64,000 nucleotides of DNA from Flavobacterium sediminilitoris (GTDB taxonomy: Bacteria > Bacteroidota > Bacteroidia > Flavobacteriales > Flavobacteriaceae), in assembly GCF_023008245.1 (NCBI RefSeq), contig NZ_CP090145.1, forward strand, positions 434,001-498,000. The letters run 5' to 3'. The notes beneath the pieces are model-generated. The model was not told where the DNA came from. It made no database searches and saw nothing but the letters and a program-made list of their open reading frames with translations. The position numbers and the translations under genes are program-made. Position 1 is the stretch's first letter; each line of letters starts with the position of its first letter. Of this stretch, positions 53,584 through 62,680 are shown one piece after another.

Positions 53584-56500
53584 TCCGAAAGCGACTCTAA
53601 TACCATCTGACGAATTAAAGATTCCTAAATTAGCTGTTATCAATTCTACTCCATTTATAAAGAGACCTCCTCCGTAGGAATTATTCCATTTGTTTGAATC
53701 TTCTCCTTTTAGCCAAACTCTTCCGTAATCGAAACCTCCATAAACTCCTATTCGCACAGGAATAAATCTTGTTTTTACACTATTAAAGCTATATCTTAAA
53801 TCAGTATTTTGATAAAAAGATTGATTCCCAACGAAGCGTTGGTTTCTATATCCTCTTAATCCATCTGTTCCTCCAATTGATGCTCCTTGATAGAATTCAA
53901 AATTATTGCCAAAAACAATATGACTTTTAAATTGTGTGGCTAATACTAATTTCCCTGAAGCATTTAGTTTATGATTGAAGCTTACTTCTGGAATTAAATA
54001 TCCATAATTTCTATTTCTTTTATCTATATTTGATTTATATCCTACAGATAGAGCAGTTTTCATTCCTAATGTTGGATAAGCTTTGTTATCATAATTCTCA
54101 AAATGATAATTAATTTCTGCTCCTACAAATTGTACCTCATCAAATATATATTTTGGTAATTGAATGTTATTTTCTACAAATCTGTCTTTTGTATCGTCTA
54201 CTTCAATTGATTCATAAGTCATTTTAAATGTGGCTATACTTCCTGATCTGCTTCGCCATTTTAATGAAGGAGAAATACTAAATGTTCTTACTTTTACACG
54301 ATTATAATTTAGGCTATAATCATCATCAAAATTCTTTGTTTCATTTCCATATCCAAAAAAGTTTTGCGTAAAGTTTGGACTTTGCAATCCTGTTTCAATT
54401 TCAAAATTAAATTTACCTAATATCCTGGCTATTTCTAGTTTATAGAATAGTTCATATCCTTTTGTAGCAAAATAATAAGCTCCTTTTAATTGATGCTGGC
54501 TCGAAAATGGGTTTCGCTCAAATCCATATTTGGTAAAAACATTTGTAAATCCAATTTTAAATCCATCATCTGGATTGGCTCCAATAACAGGAATTATTTG
54601 GTTTGTGTTGTTTTTTATTTTTTTATAATCATATACGTTTATATCGTAATCATCTTGTTTTTTGACTGTTGCTTTCTGCGCTTTTTCAAAATTGTTTTTC
54701 TTTGATTTATAATCATATATAACTATATTTTTTCCTTGTTCTACTTTATAATTATCGTTGTTTTGACCTCCAATAAGTCTGATTTTTATTTTTTCGCTTT
54801 TTCCTATTACTTCAAATGTATCATCATCGTCTAAGCCATAAATCCATATTTCTTTTGTTTCTTGAGGATTATAGGTTCTGTCATGAAATTTGTCTTTATA
54901 AGTATTGTCTTTTTTTCTATATAATGATACTTGAACTTTTCCGTTTTCTAAACAATTTACTTGTATATAATCGTCTTTATTTGTGGCTGTTAAAACAGCA
55001 AATTTATTTATCAATTTAAAATATCTGTCTGCTATTTTTTGAAGGTTGTTTCTTCTGGCTTTTAGGATTTCTTTTATTTCAGAAATGGTTTCACCTTGTA
55101 TTTCTTTAGGTATAGTCTGAAAAGCTTCATCTATTACCTCGTTTGTAATTTTATTTTGAATATGTTTTACTTGTTCGTCCCAAATAGTTTTATCTGATTG
55201 ATTTATAAATGCCATATCTAATGGGAAAGGTTCTAAATTAAATCCTTTTACATCTTTTAAATCTGCATCATATTTACGTAATATTTTTGCCACAGGAATC
55301 AGTCTCACAGCAGCTCCTAAAAGAAATCCATCAGACATTTTTGAGAAAGCTTGATCTCTATCTCTTGGTAAAGGTCTATAAATTATTTTTCCGTTTTCTT
55401 TAAATTCTAACCATCTCCATTGATCTTGATGTCTGTCCCAATCTCCTATTAACATATCAAATAATCGTGCTTTTATATAAGCCGTTTCATCGATAATTTT
55501 GGACTCATCTGAATGAATTTCTTGTAATAAATCGTTTGTGCTGATTATTTCTCCTGAAAAATTATCGCCTGCTAAGTCAACATGTCCATCTGATGCGTGC
55601 TCTTCTAAAAGATATAATTCATCACCAAATTCCTGATTAAAACTACCTAATGCTTTTTGCTTTGGAATATAAAACAATCTTGGATTTAAATGATATACTC
55701 CTATTGCATCGGAAAGCAATGCCATTGTAAGTGGCACATAAGGATAAGAACCTGTAAATACGTCTTTTACTAAGTTCTCAGAAGCTGTGTTTCTAAATTG
55801 ACCTTCAACATATTGATCTTTAAACATAGCAGCTTGTATATATTGAGATGCTTCTTTTTTCATAGCTCTCATTACATATTGTTTTCCATCTTTTGCTTCT
55901 AATCGTAGGGCTTTTGATTGTGTTCCTCCTCCTTTTCTTACTGGAACTAATCCTCCAAATAACGTATCTAAATTTACTGTTTTTGCTAAAACAGGGATAC
56001 TATAGTCTTTTCTATATCGTTCTCCCCATAAAAAAGTATGAAACTTTCCTTTTTTGGTTTCTTCTGCTGTGTAAATCGATGCTTTTATAGAATCTTGTAC
56101 AATTGGCAAAAGTGTTTCTTTAAATTGAATATCTGCAACTCCATAAACTTGAGTTGAATATTCTATGCTATCTTTTTTAGCATTAATAAACTTAACATTT
56201 GACGCTCCGTTCTCATATATTTCTAAAATTGCAAAACCGTTTGCAGCATGTGAATATTTTCCGCCACCAATGGTTCTTGTTGGAGTTGTTTTAGAACCTG
56301 AACCACTTATTATTTGTGGTAAATTATCTTCTACTAAATATTGTAAGCTATGTTCGTGTCCTGAAACGAAAATAACTCTATCATTAAATTGCGATGCTGC
56401 TATAATATTTTTTCGTAATTCATTATAATGCTTATTTTGCATATCTGCATTTACAACACCTGTCGTTTTTCTAAGTATATTTTTGATATATCCTAAAGGA

Positions 56501-57273
56501 AAAAAAGGTTGATGATAATTTTTAAAAGAATATTGTCCGCCATGTGGTCCATTACTAAACATTGGATGATGAATGGCTACTATTGTTGTTTTTCCTCTAG
56601 CTTTTTTGATTTCACTTCTAAATTCATCTAAAAACTGTGTTTTCGTTTTTATTTCACAATCGTCATTAATCGTAGGATGTTTATCCCAATTTGTAATGTA
56701 CCATTCTGAATCTACTAGAATTAACACAATATCATCTTTTATTTTTATGGTTTCAATAGGACAACCATCTTTTGGTAAAAATGATTTTTTACCTAGTTTT
56801 TCTTCAACATATTCTTGCTGTCTTTTTAATCCTTCAACCCCATTGCTATACCAATCGTGATTTCCTGGCAAAAAAATAGTTTTCCCTTTAAATTGCTTAA
56901 CTGCTTCTATCTGAACGTTAAGTTGATGTTCTGCTAATTCTCTTCCTTTGTCTTCTTTTTTAGGCAATCCCTTTGGATAGATATTATCTCCTAAAAACAA
57001 AACTGTAGCATTTTCATCTGTGACTTCTATATTTTTAGAGAATTTCTCTAGTGCAATTGTTGTACTATCTTTTTTAGCATTTCCTGCATCTCCCATCAAA
57101 TAAAAAGTATGAATTACTTTTAATGAATCTTTCTCTAACGCTGTTATTGTTTTGTCTTTATCATCAATTTGTAATTGCATTGTAGCACACGAATTGAATA
57201 AGAATAATAAGAGGATTACTGTTGAATAGTAACGAAATGCATAAACATGTGTATTAACCCAAAACATTTTCAT
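53566..57273 (-). CDS. Fusion of calcineurin-type phosphoesterase, protein-kinase-like domain and outer-membrane barrel
   Basis: The 1235-residue product has a lipoprotein-like signal (LLLFLFNSC, Cys29). Residues about 54-345 form a metallophosphoesterase with GDAG (61-64), GDN (95-97), GNHDW (137-141), HHP (235-237) and GHEH (305-308), all metal ligands present. Residues about 441-660 look kinase-like: a Gly-rich loop GGG (448-450), the YVMRAMKK strand, a hinge LYLLEEH, the catalytic-type GDWDRHQDQ (610-618) and a second acidic site PRDRD (636-640). About 805-860 holds repeat-like turns, and about 890-1235 a beta barrel ending GLGFGF. The barrel suggests surface or outer-membrane localisation. 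Confidence 0.8.
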   Translation of the reverse strand: MKMFWVNTHVYAFRYYSTVILLLFLFNSCATMQLQIDDKDKTITALEKDSLKVIHTFYLMGDAGNAKKDSTTIALEKFSKNIEVTDENATVLFLGDNIYPKGLPKKEDKGRELAEHQLNVQIEAVKQFKGKTIFLPGNHDWYSNGVEGLKRQQEYVEEKLGKKSFLPKDGCPIETIKIKDDIVLILVDSEWYITNWDKHPTINDDCEIKTKTQFLDEFRSEIKKARGKTTIVAIHHPMFSNGPHGGQYSFKNYHQPFFPLGYIKNILRKTTGVVNADMQNKHYNELRKNIIAASQFNDRVIFVSGHEHSLQYLVEDNLPQIISGSGSKTTPTRTIGGGKYSHAANGFAILEIYENGASNVKFINAKKDSIEYSTQVYGVADIQFKETLLPIVQDSIKASIYTAEETKKGKFHTFLWGERYRKDYSIPVLAKTVNLDTLFGGLVPVRKGGGTQSKALRLEAKDGKQYVMRAMKKEASQYIQAAMFKDQYVEGQFRNTASENLVKDVFTGSYPYVPLTMALLSDAIGVYHLNPRLFYIPKQKALGSFNQEFGDELYLLEEHASDGHVDLAGDNFSGEIISTNDLLQEIHSDESKIIDETAYIKARLFDMLIGDWDRHQDQWRWLEFKENGKIIYRPLPRDRDQAFSKMSDGFLLGAAVRLIPVAKILRKYDADLKDVKGFNLEPFPLDMAFINQSDKTIWDEQVKHIQNKITNEVIDEAFQTIPKEIQGETISEIKEILKARRNNLQKIADRYFKLINKFAVLTATNKDDYIQVNCLENGKVQVSLYRKKDNTYKDKFHDRTYNPQETKEIWIYGLDDDDTFEVIGKSEKIKIRLIGGQNNDNYKVEQGKNIVIYDYKSKKNNFEKAQKATVKKQDDYDINVYDYKKIKNNTNQIIPVIGANPDDGFKIGFTNVFTKYGFERNPFSSQHQLKGAYYFATKGYELFYKLEIARILGKFNFEIETGLQSPNFTQNFFGYGNETKNFDDDYSLNYNRVKVRTFSISPSLKWRSRSGSIATFKMTYESIEVDDTKDRFVENNIQLPKYIFDEVQFVGAEINYHFENYDNKAYPTLGMKTALSVGYKSNIDKRNRNYGYLIPEVSFNHKLNASGKLVLATQFKSHIVFGNNFEFYQGASIGGTDGLRGYRNQRFVGNQSFYQNTDLRYSFNSVKTRFIPVRIGVYGGFDYGRVWLKGEDSNKWNNSYGGGLFINGVELITANLGIFNSSDGIRVAFGLGFGF

Positions 57274-57289
57274 AAATTAGTCGGATAAA

Positions 57290-58471
57290 ATGAAACCGAT
57301 GAATTTGATTTTAAAAGCAGAAAATTTTGTAGAAAACTTATTTAAAGAAAAACTTTCCGAGTCTTTTACCTATCATAACTTTGATCATACTAATAGTGTG
57401 ATTCAGGCTGTTATTGAAATTGCTAATTATTATCAAATTTCTTACGAAGATAAAGAAAAATTAATTATTGCTGCTTGGTTTCACGATACAGGTTATACTG
57501 TTGATACTAAAAATCATGAGGAAATTAGTGTGCAAATTGTAAAATCTTTCTTAGAAGAAAATAATGCGTCTGAAGACTATATTGATTTTGTATCTCAATT
57601 AATTAGAGCTACTGTTTTTGACTATGTTCCAAAAAACAAATATGAGCAAATAATGAGAGATGCTGATTATTTTCATTTTTCTAATAAAAATTATTTTAGC
57701 ATTTGTGAAAAATTAAGAACAGAATGGGAATTAACTTGTAATAAAACTTTTACTGATGAAGAATGGGCAAAAGAAAATTATAAGATGTTAACAAAAACAC
57801 ATTCCTATTATACTTCTTATGCATTAGCTAATTGGAAGCCTAAAAAAGATAAAAACATTCAAAAAATAGAAAGTTTATTACTTAATGATACTTCTGTAAG
57901 TGATATTGAAATGGAAAAGAAAAAAAAGGAACCTAGACCTGAAAGAGGTATCGACACCATGTTTAGAGTTACGCTAAACAATCACACTCGTTTAAGTGAA
58001 ATTGCAGATAGTAAAGCTAATATTTTATTATCCGTAAATGCTATTATTATTTCAATTGCGCTATCTACTATTATTCCAAAACTTGATAGTCCTAGTAACC
58101 AACATCTGATAGTACCTACATTCGTTATGTTGATATTTAGTGTTGTTTCTATCATTTTTGCTATTCTTTCCACTCGTCCTAAAGTAACTTCTGGAATCTT
58201 CACAAGTCAGGATGTAAAAGATAAAAAAGTGAATTTATTATTTTTTGGAAATTTTTACAAAATGCCTTATCATGATTATGAAGAAGCTGTTAATGAAATG
58301 ATGAAAGATAGAAGCTATTTGTATAATTCTATGATTAAGGATTTATATTACTTAGGTATTGTTTTAGAGCGTAAATATAGATTGTTACGTATTACATATA
58401 ATATATTTATGCTAGGTATTATTATATCTGTTGTTGCTTTTGTTATTGCTTTTCAAACCAAATTATTTTAA
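57290..58471 (+). CDS. HD phosphohydrolase fused to a Pycsar-effector-type (PycTM, DUF5706) membrane domain
   Basis: The 393-residue product has an N-terminal HD domain (about 10-185) with YHNFDHT (His29, His33), the metal pair AWFHDTGY (His65, Asp66) and MRDADYFHF (Asp124/Asp126). A charged linker (about 205-220) follows. The PycTM-like domain carries ADSKANILLSVNAIIIS, the family hallmark, and membrane helices at about 244-263, 273-294 and 371-388. PycTM proteins are the membrane-disrupting effectors of cyclic-pyrimidine (Pycsar) phage defence. Here no cyclase gene is near, and the HD domain could break down the signal instead. It starts 16 bp from the divergent phosphoesterase gene. Confidence 0.85.
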   Translation: MKPMNLILKAENFVENLFKEKLSESFTYHNFDHTNSVIQAVIEIANYYQISYEDKEKLIIAAWFHDTGYTVDTKNHEEISVQIVKSFLEENNASEDYIDFVSQLIRATVFDYVPKNKYEQIMRDADYFHFSNKNYFSICEKLRTEWELTCNKTFTDEEWAKENYKMLTKTHSYYTSYALANWKPKKDKNIQKIESLLLNDTSVSDIEMEKKKKEPRPERGIDTMFRVTLNNHTRLSEIADSKANILLSVNAIIISIALSTIIPKLDSPSNQHLIVPTFVMLIFSVVSIIFAILSTRPKVTSGIFTSQDVKDKKVNLLFFGNFYKMPYHDYEEAVNEMMKDRSYLYNSMIKDLYYLGIVLERKYRLLRITYNIFMLGIIISVVAFVIAFQTKLF

Positions 58472-58474
58472 CTA

Positions 58475-60826
58475 TTAACTGATTTCATTTAAAAGGTCTT
58501 GGTAAGAATATTTTTTATCTAGAACAATATCATTTACTACTTTTACTCTAAGTGCTTTTAACCCAGAAACGCCTTGCAATTCTTCTATTTCAAATTGTTC
58601 AATTGAAGGTTCAAGTATGTTTTTATATTGAAGAAACTTGATATATTTTAGATATTCAACTTCTTCGTGACTATGAGAGTAAACAATTGTTATTTTTTCT
58701 TTTGAAGTTATTCTTTCTTGTGTTCCTAAGATATGTGCTTTATCAATTCTCTTTTTTACTATCTCATATCTTGCATTATAAGATCCGTCAACATCAAAAC
58801 GTTTTTCGTCCATTCTAAATCTAATGGATAAAGGTGAACTAAACACCAATATTAACGAAGTTACTTCTAATACGAAAGGCAATGTTTCTTTAATTTTATG
58901 GTGTTCTAATTCCATCTCGCAAAGTGTCTGCAATTGCCATAATCTTAAATTATTTAAATAAATTTTATCAAATGGCACAGATGGTGCTATTGTAGCTCCA
59001 ATATACAAGTTATGCTCTACTCCATCGGTTTTAAAACGTTCGTAATAATGAGGATATATTTTTTGTGCTTCTGCTTGTTTTTCATCTAAAATAGAAGCCA
59101 TTTTTTTATTGATAACCGACAATGTATAATCAAAATCTTTTCTAGATTTATAAAACATTCCTGTTTTTGGATCTAAACTTTCAAAGTAATCTTTTATTTT
59201 TACTTCTACCGTAGAAATTGCTTTTGCCGATTCTGCAATAGGATGAATTTCTGTTTCTATATAACGTTGAATCTGTTGTTCGGTATCTGCTTTTAAAGGT
59301 GAATTTAGTTCTTCTAAAAAACCCATTAATTCAAACATTTTTTGATCTAAAATAATTAAGTCATTAGATTCTTTTATTGTACTAACGATGTCTATTAATG
59401 CTTCAATCTGACTTTTTAGATCTGATTTTACTGTTTGATTTCTCTTCTCCGAAGAACCTTTTATATCTATTTGACCATATAAAGGATATATTTCTTTAAA
59501 GGTTATTTCTTTAAAAATATAGTCTTTAGTATTTGATGCAGAACTAATGTAGTTTTGCGCTTCTTTTTTAAATTTCCAATAGACACTTGGGTGTATTGTT
59601 GTATATTCTTTTTGAATAATGGCTTGTTCTAAATTTTCAATTTCATTATAAGAACGTTCAACTGTATCTACAATGTAAGGCAAAATTAAGTCTATTTTAT
59701 TAGCATTAATTGAATTTAATGCTCTTGAAATAGATGATACAACTTCAATTATACCTAATAATTTATTGTCTTTTATTATTGGTACTAAAATGCAACTTTT
59801 AATATTTTGTTTAAGTAGTCTTTTTGCTAACGCTATTGATTGAAATTTTTCTACATCTGATACAACTATCTTTTCTTTTTTATCTAATAAAGATTCTAAT
59901 GTAAAATTACACAAAACGCTTTCACAATTTACATCTTCAATATCATGTAACAAATAACTTACTAGCTTGTCTTCATTAAAAAATGATTTTTCAAAATTTG
60001 CAGTATAATCATTATACTTTGCGAAACCTATTTTAACATCTTTGGTTTTAAAAATAGATTTAAAAATATCTTCAAAATCATGTTCAAAGTTATGTTTTTC
60101 AACTTCCGATTTTAACAAATTAGTTTTAAGATTTGAAACAGCGCTTTCTACTGTTACATCTACAAGAGTTACAATTCCAAATCCTTTTAAAATCCAAGAA
60201 TTAGGCGGGAATTTTTCTTTCCATAATGCTAAATCATCATAATTATCAATAAGTTCATAAATTTCTTCTTGACTTAGCGGTATCATTTTATCTGTTGGAA
60301 TAACTTCAATAAAATCGGCATTATATAAAATTCTATAATGGTTCATAATTCCATTTTCATCTGGAATATCATAAAAAAGAGGTTGTCTATTATCTATATT
60401 TTGATTGTAATAAATATTTAAAATAATATGACAATTCATAATGTAGAATTGATGCTCATCAAAATCTCTTATTTCAAAATCAAAAGTTGTCCCTGATGAG
60501 TTTAATATCTTTTTAAATCGTTCGGTATAATTAAATGTAAAATTTATAAAAGGGAGTGTTACTGCTTTAATTTCATTATGAGTTAAAACAGTAGGAAATA
60601 AATCTGCTAATAAATTTCGTATTGTAGTTTCATTTTCTTTTATGAACGATACATCTTGAATTCCGTTTATAAGTTCGGGTTTATCTTCAACTTGTTTTAA
60701 TAAACTTTTCGCATAATTAGCTCTATATTCAATATCAGACTTAGCTATTTCCTCTAACTGTTCAATTAAAAGATGGAAAGAAATAAGTGTTTTAAAAGGA
60801 CTTGGATATAGATATTCTAATTCCAT
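58475..60826 (-). CDS. Large GAF-domain protein
   Basis: The 783-residue product is soluble (no signal or clear membrane segment) and begins MELEYLYPSPFKTLISFHLL. A GAF domain lies at about 270-395: FFNEDKLVSYLLHDI, SVLCNFTLESLLDK, SCILVPIIKDNKLLGIIEVVSS and LPYIVDTVERS. Long helical regions, partly coiled coil, fill the second half and end with a compact alpha/beta part. There is no kinase, cyclase or phosphodiesterase domain that I recognise, so it may be a ligand sensor or scaffold. It is convergent with the HD-PycTM gene, with 3 bp between their stop codons. Confidence 0.75.
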   Translation of the reverse strand: MELEYLYPSPFKTLISFHLLIEQLEEIAKSDIEYRANYAKSLLKQVEDKPELINGIQDVSFIKENETTIRNLLADLFPTVLTHNEIKAVTLPFINFTFNYTERFKKILNSSGTTFDFEIRDFDEHQFYIMNCHIILNIYYNQNIDNRQPLFYDIPDENGIMNHYRILYNADFIEVIPTDKMIPLSQEEIYELIDNYDDLALWKEKFPPNSWILKGFGIVTLVDVTVESAVSNLKTNLLKSEVEKHNFEHDFEDIFKSIFKTKDVKIGFAKYNDYTANFEKSFFNEDKLVSYLLHDIEDVNCESVLCNFTLESLLDKKEKIVVSDVEKFQSIALAKRLLKQNIKSCILVPIIKDNKLLGIIEVVSSISRALNSINANKIDLILPYIVDTVERSYNEIENLEQAIIQKEYTTIHPSVYWKFKKEAQNYISSASNTKDYIFKEITFKEIYPLYGQIDIKGSSEKRNQTVKSDLKSQIEALIDIVSTIKESNDLIILDQKMFELMGFLEELNSPLKADTEQQIQRYIETEIHPIAESAKAISTVEVKIKDYFESLDPKTGMFYKSRKDFDYTLSVINKKMASILDEKQAEAQKIYPHYYERFKTDGVEHNLYIGATIAPSVPFDKIYLNNLRLWQLQTLCEMELEHHKIKETLPFVLEVTSLILVFSSPLSIRFRMDEKRFDVDGSYNARYEIVKKRIDKAHILGTQERITSKEKITIVYSHSHEEVEYLKYIKFLQYKNILEPSIEQFEIEELQGVSGLKALRVKVVNDIVLDKKYSYQDLLNEIS

Positions 60827-60843
60827 AAAAGTAAAATTTTACA

Positions 60844-60851
60844 CAAAAATA
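60844..60851 (-). promoter_or_regulatory. Candidate -7 box (TATTTTTG) for the GAF-protein gene
   Basis: The minus strand reads TATTTTTG, an exact TAnnTTTG match 17 bp before the start at 60826. Confidence 0.5.
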
Positions 60852-61044
60852 CGAATATTTATCTTAAAAATAGTGAATAGTTTGTTAAGACGAGTGTCTA
60901 TTATTTACATTCAAATCTTATATTTATATAGAGCTAAAAGTAGAAAAAGGTTGTTATTGTATATCCTAATTTAGGATTGTTTTCTTTTTAAAAACAAATT
61001 AGATTCCTTATAAAAGAAATAGTCTTATAAAAGATTAAAAATTG

Positions 61045-61052
61045 TATTTTTG
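61045..61052 (+). promoter_or_regulatory. Candidate -7 box (TATTTTTG) for map
   Basis: TATTTTTG is an exact TAnnTTTG match 19 bp before the ATG at 61072. Just upstream are a direct repeat TTATAAAAGA (61008-61017 and 61025-61034) and a palindrome ATCCTAATTTAGGAT (60963-60977). Confidence 0.5.
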
Positions 61053-61071
61053 CGATTAGAATTTGATTATT

Positions 61072-61890
61072 ATGATTATTATAAAAACCAAAGAAGAAAT
61101 TGAATTAATGCGTGAAAGTGCATTAATCGTTTCTAAAACATTAGGAATGCTGGCTACAGAAATTAAGCCTGGTGTTACTCCTAACAAACTAGATAAACTA
61201 GCTGAAACTTTTATAAGAGACAATGGTGCTATTCCTGGATTCCTAGGGCTGTATGGTTGTCCTTCAACACTTTTAACAAGCGTTAACGAACAAGTAGTTC
61301 ATGGATTACCTACGGACAGACCTTTAGAAGATGGTGATATTATAGCTGTAGATTGCGGTGCTGTTTTAAATGATTTTTATGGCGATCATGCCTATACATT
61401 TGAAGTAGGTGAAGTTTCTGAGGAAACAAAAAAGCTTTTACAAGTTACTAAAGAATCTTTATATATTGGTATCAGAGAAACTAAAGTAGGTAATCGTGTA
61501 GAAGATATCGGTTATGCCATTCAACAGTATTGTGAAAAACATGGATATGGAGTTGTTAGAGAACTATGTGGTCATGGATTAGGACGAAAACTTCACGAAG
61601 ATCCGGAAGTACCAAATTATGGCAAAAGAGGTCGTGGAAAAAAATTAGTAAACGGAATAACAATTGCTATTGAACCTATGATAAATCTTGGTGCTAGAAA
61701 CATCAGAACTTTGAAAGATGGTTGGACAATTGTTACTGCTGATGGAAAACCTAGTGCACATTTTGAACATGATGTTGCTATTGTAGATGGAAAACCAGAA
61801 TTGCTTTCCACTTTTGCATATATTTATAAAGCTCTTGGTATAGTAAGCAATGAAGAAAATGAATTTAGACAGGTTCCATTAGTATTGTAA
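61072..61890 (+). CDS. map: Type I methionine aminopeptidase
   Basis: Map removes the initiator methionine from new proteins. I start it at ATG 61072 (272 residues, MIIIKTKEEIELMRES); an upstream TTG adds only three residues. The five metal ligands of the M24 fold are recognisable: Asp in AVDCGAVLNDFYGD (both Asp), His in CGHGLGRKLHEDP, Glu in AIEPMIN and Glu in FEHDVAIV. The family loop HGLPTDRPLEDGDI is also present. It is first of a three-gene plus-strand run with a DUF3667 protein and a methyltransferase. Confidence 0.96.
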   Translation: MIIIKTKEEIELMRESALIVSKTLGMLATEIKPGVTPNKLDKLAETFIRDNGAIPGFLGLYGCPSTLLTSVNEQVVHGLPTDRPLEDGDIIAVDCGAVLNDFYGDHAYTFEVGEVSEETKKLLQVTKESLYIGIRETKVGNRVEDIGYAIQQYCEKHGYGVVRELCGHGLGRKLHEDPEVPNYGKRGRGKKLVNGITIAIEPMINLGARNIRTLKDGWTIVTADGKPSAHFEHDVAIVDGKPELLSTFAYIYKALGIVSNEENEFRQVPLVL

Positions 61891-61894
61891 ATTT

Positions 61895-62680
61895 ATGAAT
61901 TGTAAATCTTGTTCATCAGAAATAAAAGAAAACAACCGTTTTTGCTCAAACTGTGGGTCAAAAATTGTCCATGATAGACTTTCTTTAAAAGGAACATGGG
62001 AAGAATTCGTTGGTCCTTTTTTTAGCTGGGATAATAATTTCTGGAGAACATTTTTTGATTTATTCACAAATCCTAAAGATGTATTAGAAGCCTATATAAG
62101 TGGTGCTAGAAAAAAATATTTTCAACCCTTTTCTTTTATAATTCTATATGCTACTATTGCTGTATTTTTTTATAAGTTTTTTCCGTTGGACATTATAGTG
62201 GATTATTCTAAAGATTTTACAGATAGCCTAAACACCTCAAATCCATCAGCAAAATTGCCGAAATTTGACATGAAAAATTATATGGAATCGATAATGAGCT
62301 ATTATAATTTTCTTGTTTTATTATTAATTCCAGTATACGCCTTAACCAGTCTCATTATATACAATAAAAGAGGACATAATTTTTTTGAACACCTAGTCTT
62401 TAATAGCTATATACAAACCAATTTAGGCTTCATAGCTTTAGTGATACAAGTTATTTTGGTTAATATAATTGGAATGTCTTTTATGTCATATTCAGTTTTA
62501 TTTATGTTTATTCATGTGTTTTTCACAACTTATGTATTCAAAAAACTTTATGACCAAAGTGTAAAGCAAAGTATTTTATCCGGAATTAAATACTTCTTAT
62601 TGTTCTTAATCTTATATGTTGGTGTATTTCTGATTTCTTCAATAATCTTTGGAATAATAATGTTGATTACTTTATTATAA
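61895..62680 (+). CDS. DUF3667-type membrane protein with N-terminal zinc ribbon
   Basis: The 261-residue product starts with a zinc-ribbon, MNCKSCSSEIKENNRFCSNCG (Cys3, Cys6, Cys17, Cys20 as CxxC...CxxC), then DLFTNPKDVLEAYISGARKKYFQPFSFIIL, which I recognise as DUF3667. About five membrane helices follow between residues 85 and 260. The function is unknown; such proteins are common in Bacteroidota and sit beside varied genes. It starts 4 bp after map, and its TAATG stop overlaps the start of the methyltransferase gene. Confidence 0.85.
   Translation: MNCKSCSSEIKENNRFCSNCGSKIVHDRLSLKGTWEEFVGPFFSWDNNFWRTFFDLFTNPKDVLEAYISGARKKYFQPFSFIILYATIAVFFYKFFPLDIIVDYSKDFTDSLNTSNPSAKLPKFDMKNYMESIMSYYNFLVLLLIPVYALTSLIIYNKRGHNFFEHLVFNSYIQTNLGFIALVIQVILVNIIGMSFMSYSVLFMFIHVFFTTYVFKKLYDQSVKQSILSGIKYFLLFLILYVGVFLISSIIFGIIMLITLL

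Noticed and set aside
57290..58471. HD-PycTM protein as a complete Pycsar phage-defence system
   Set aside because: The PycC cyclase partner that defines Pycsar is not encoded in the neighbourhood, and no other defence gene is present, so only the domain similarity is reported.
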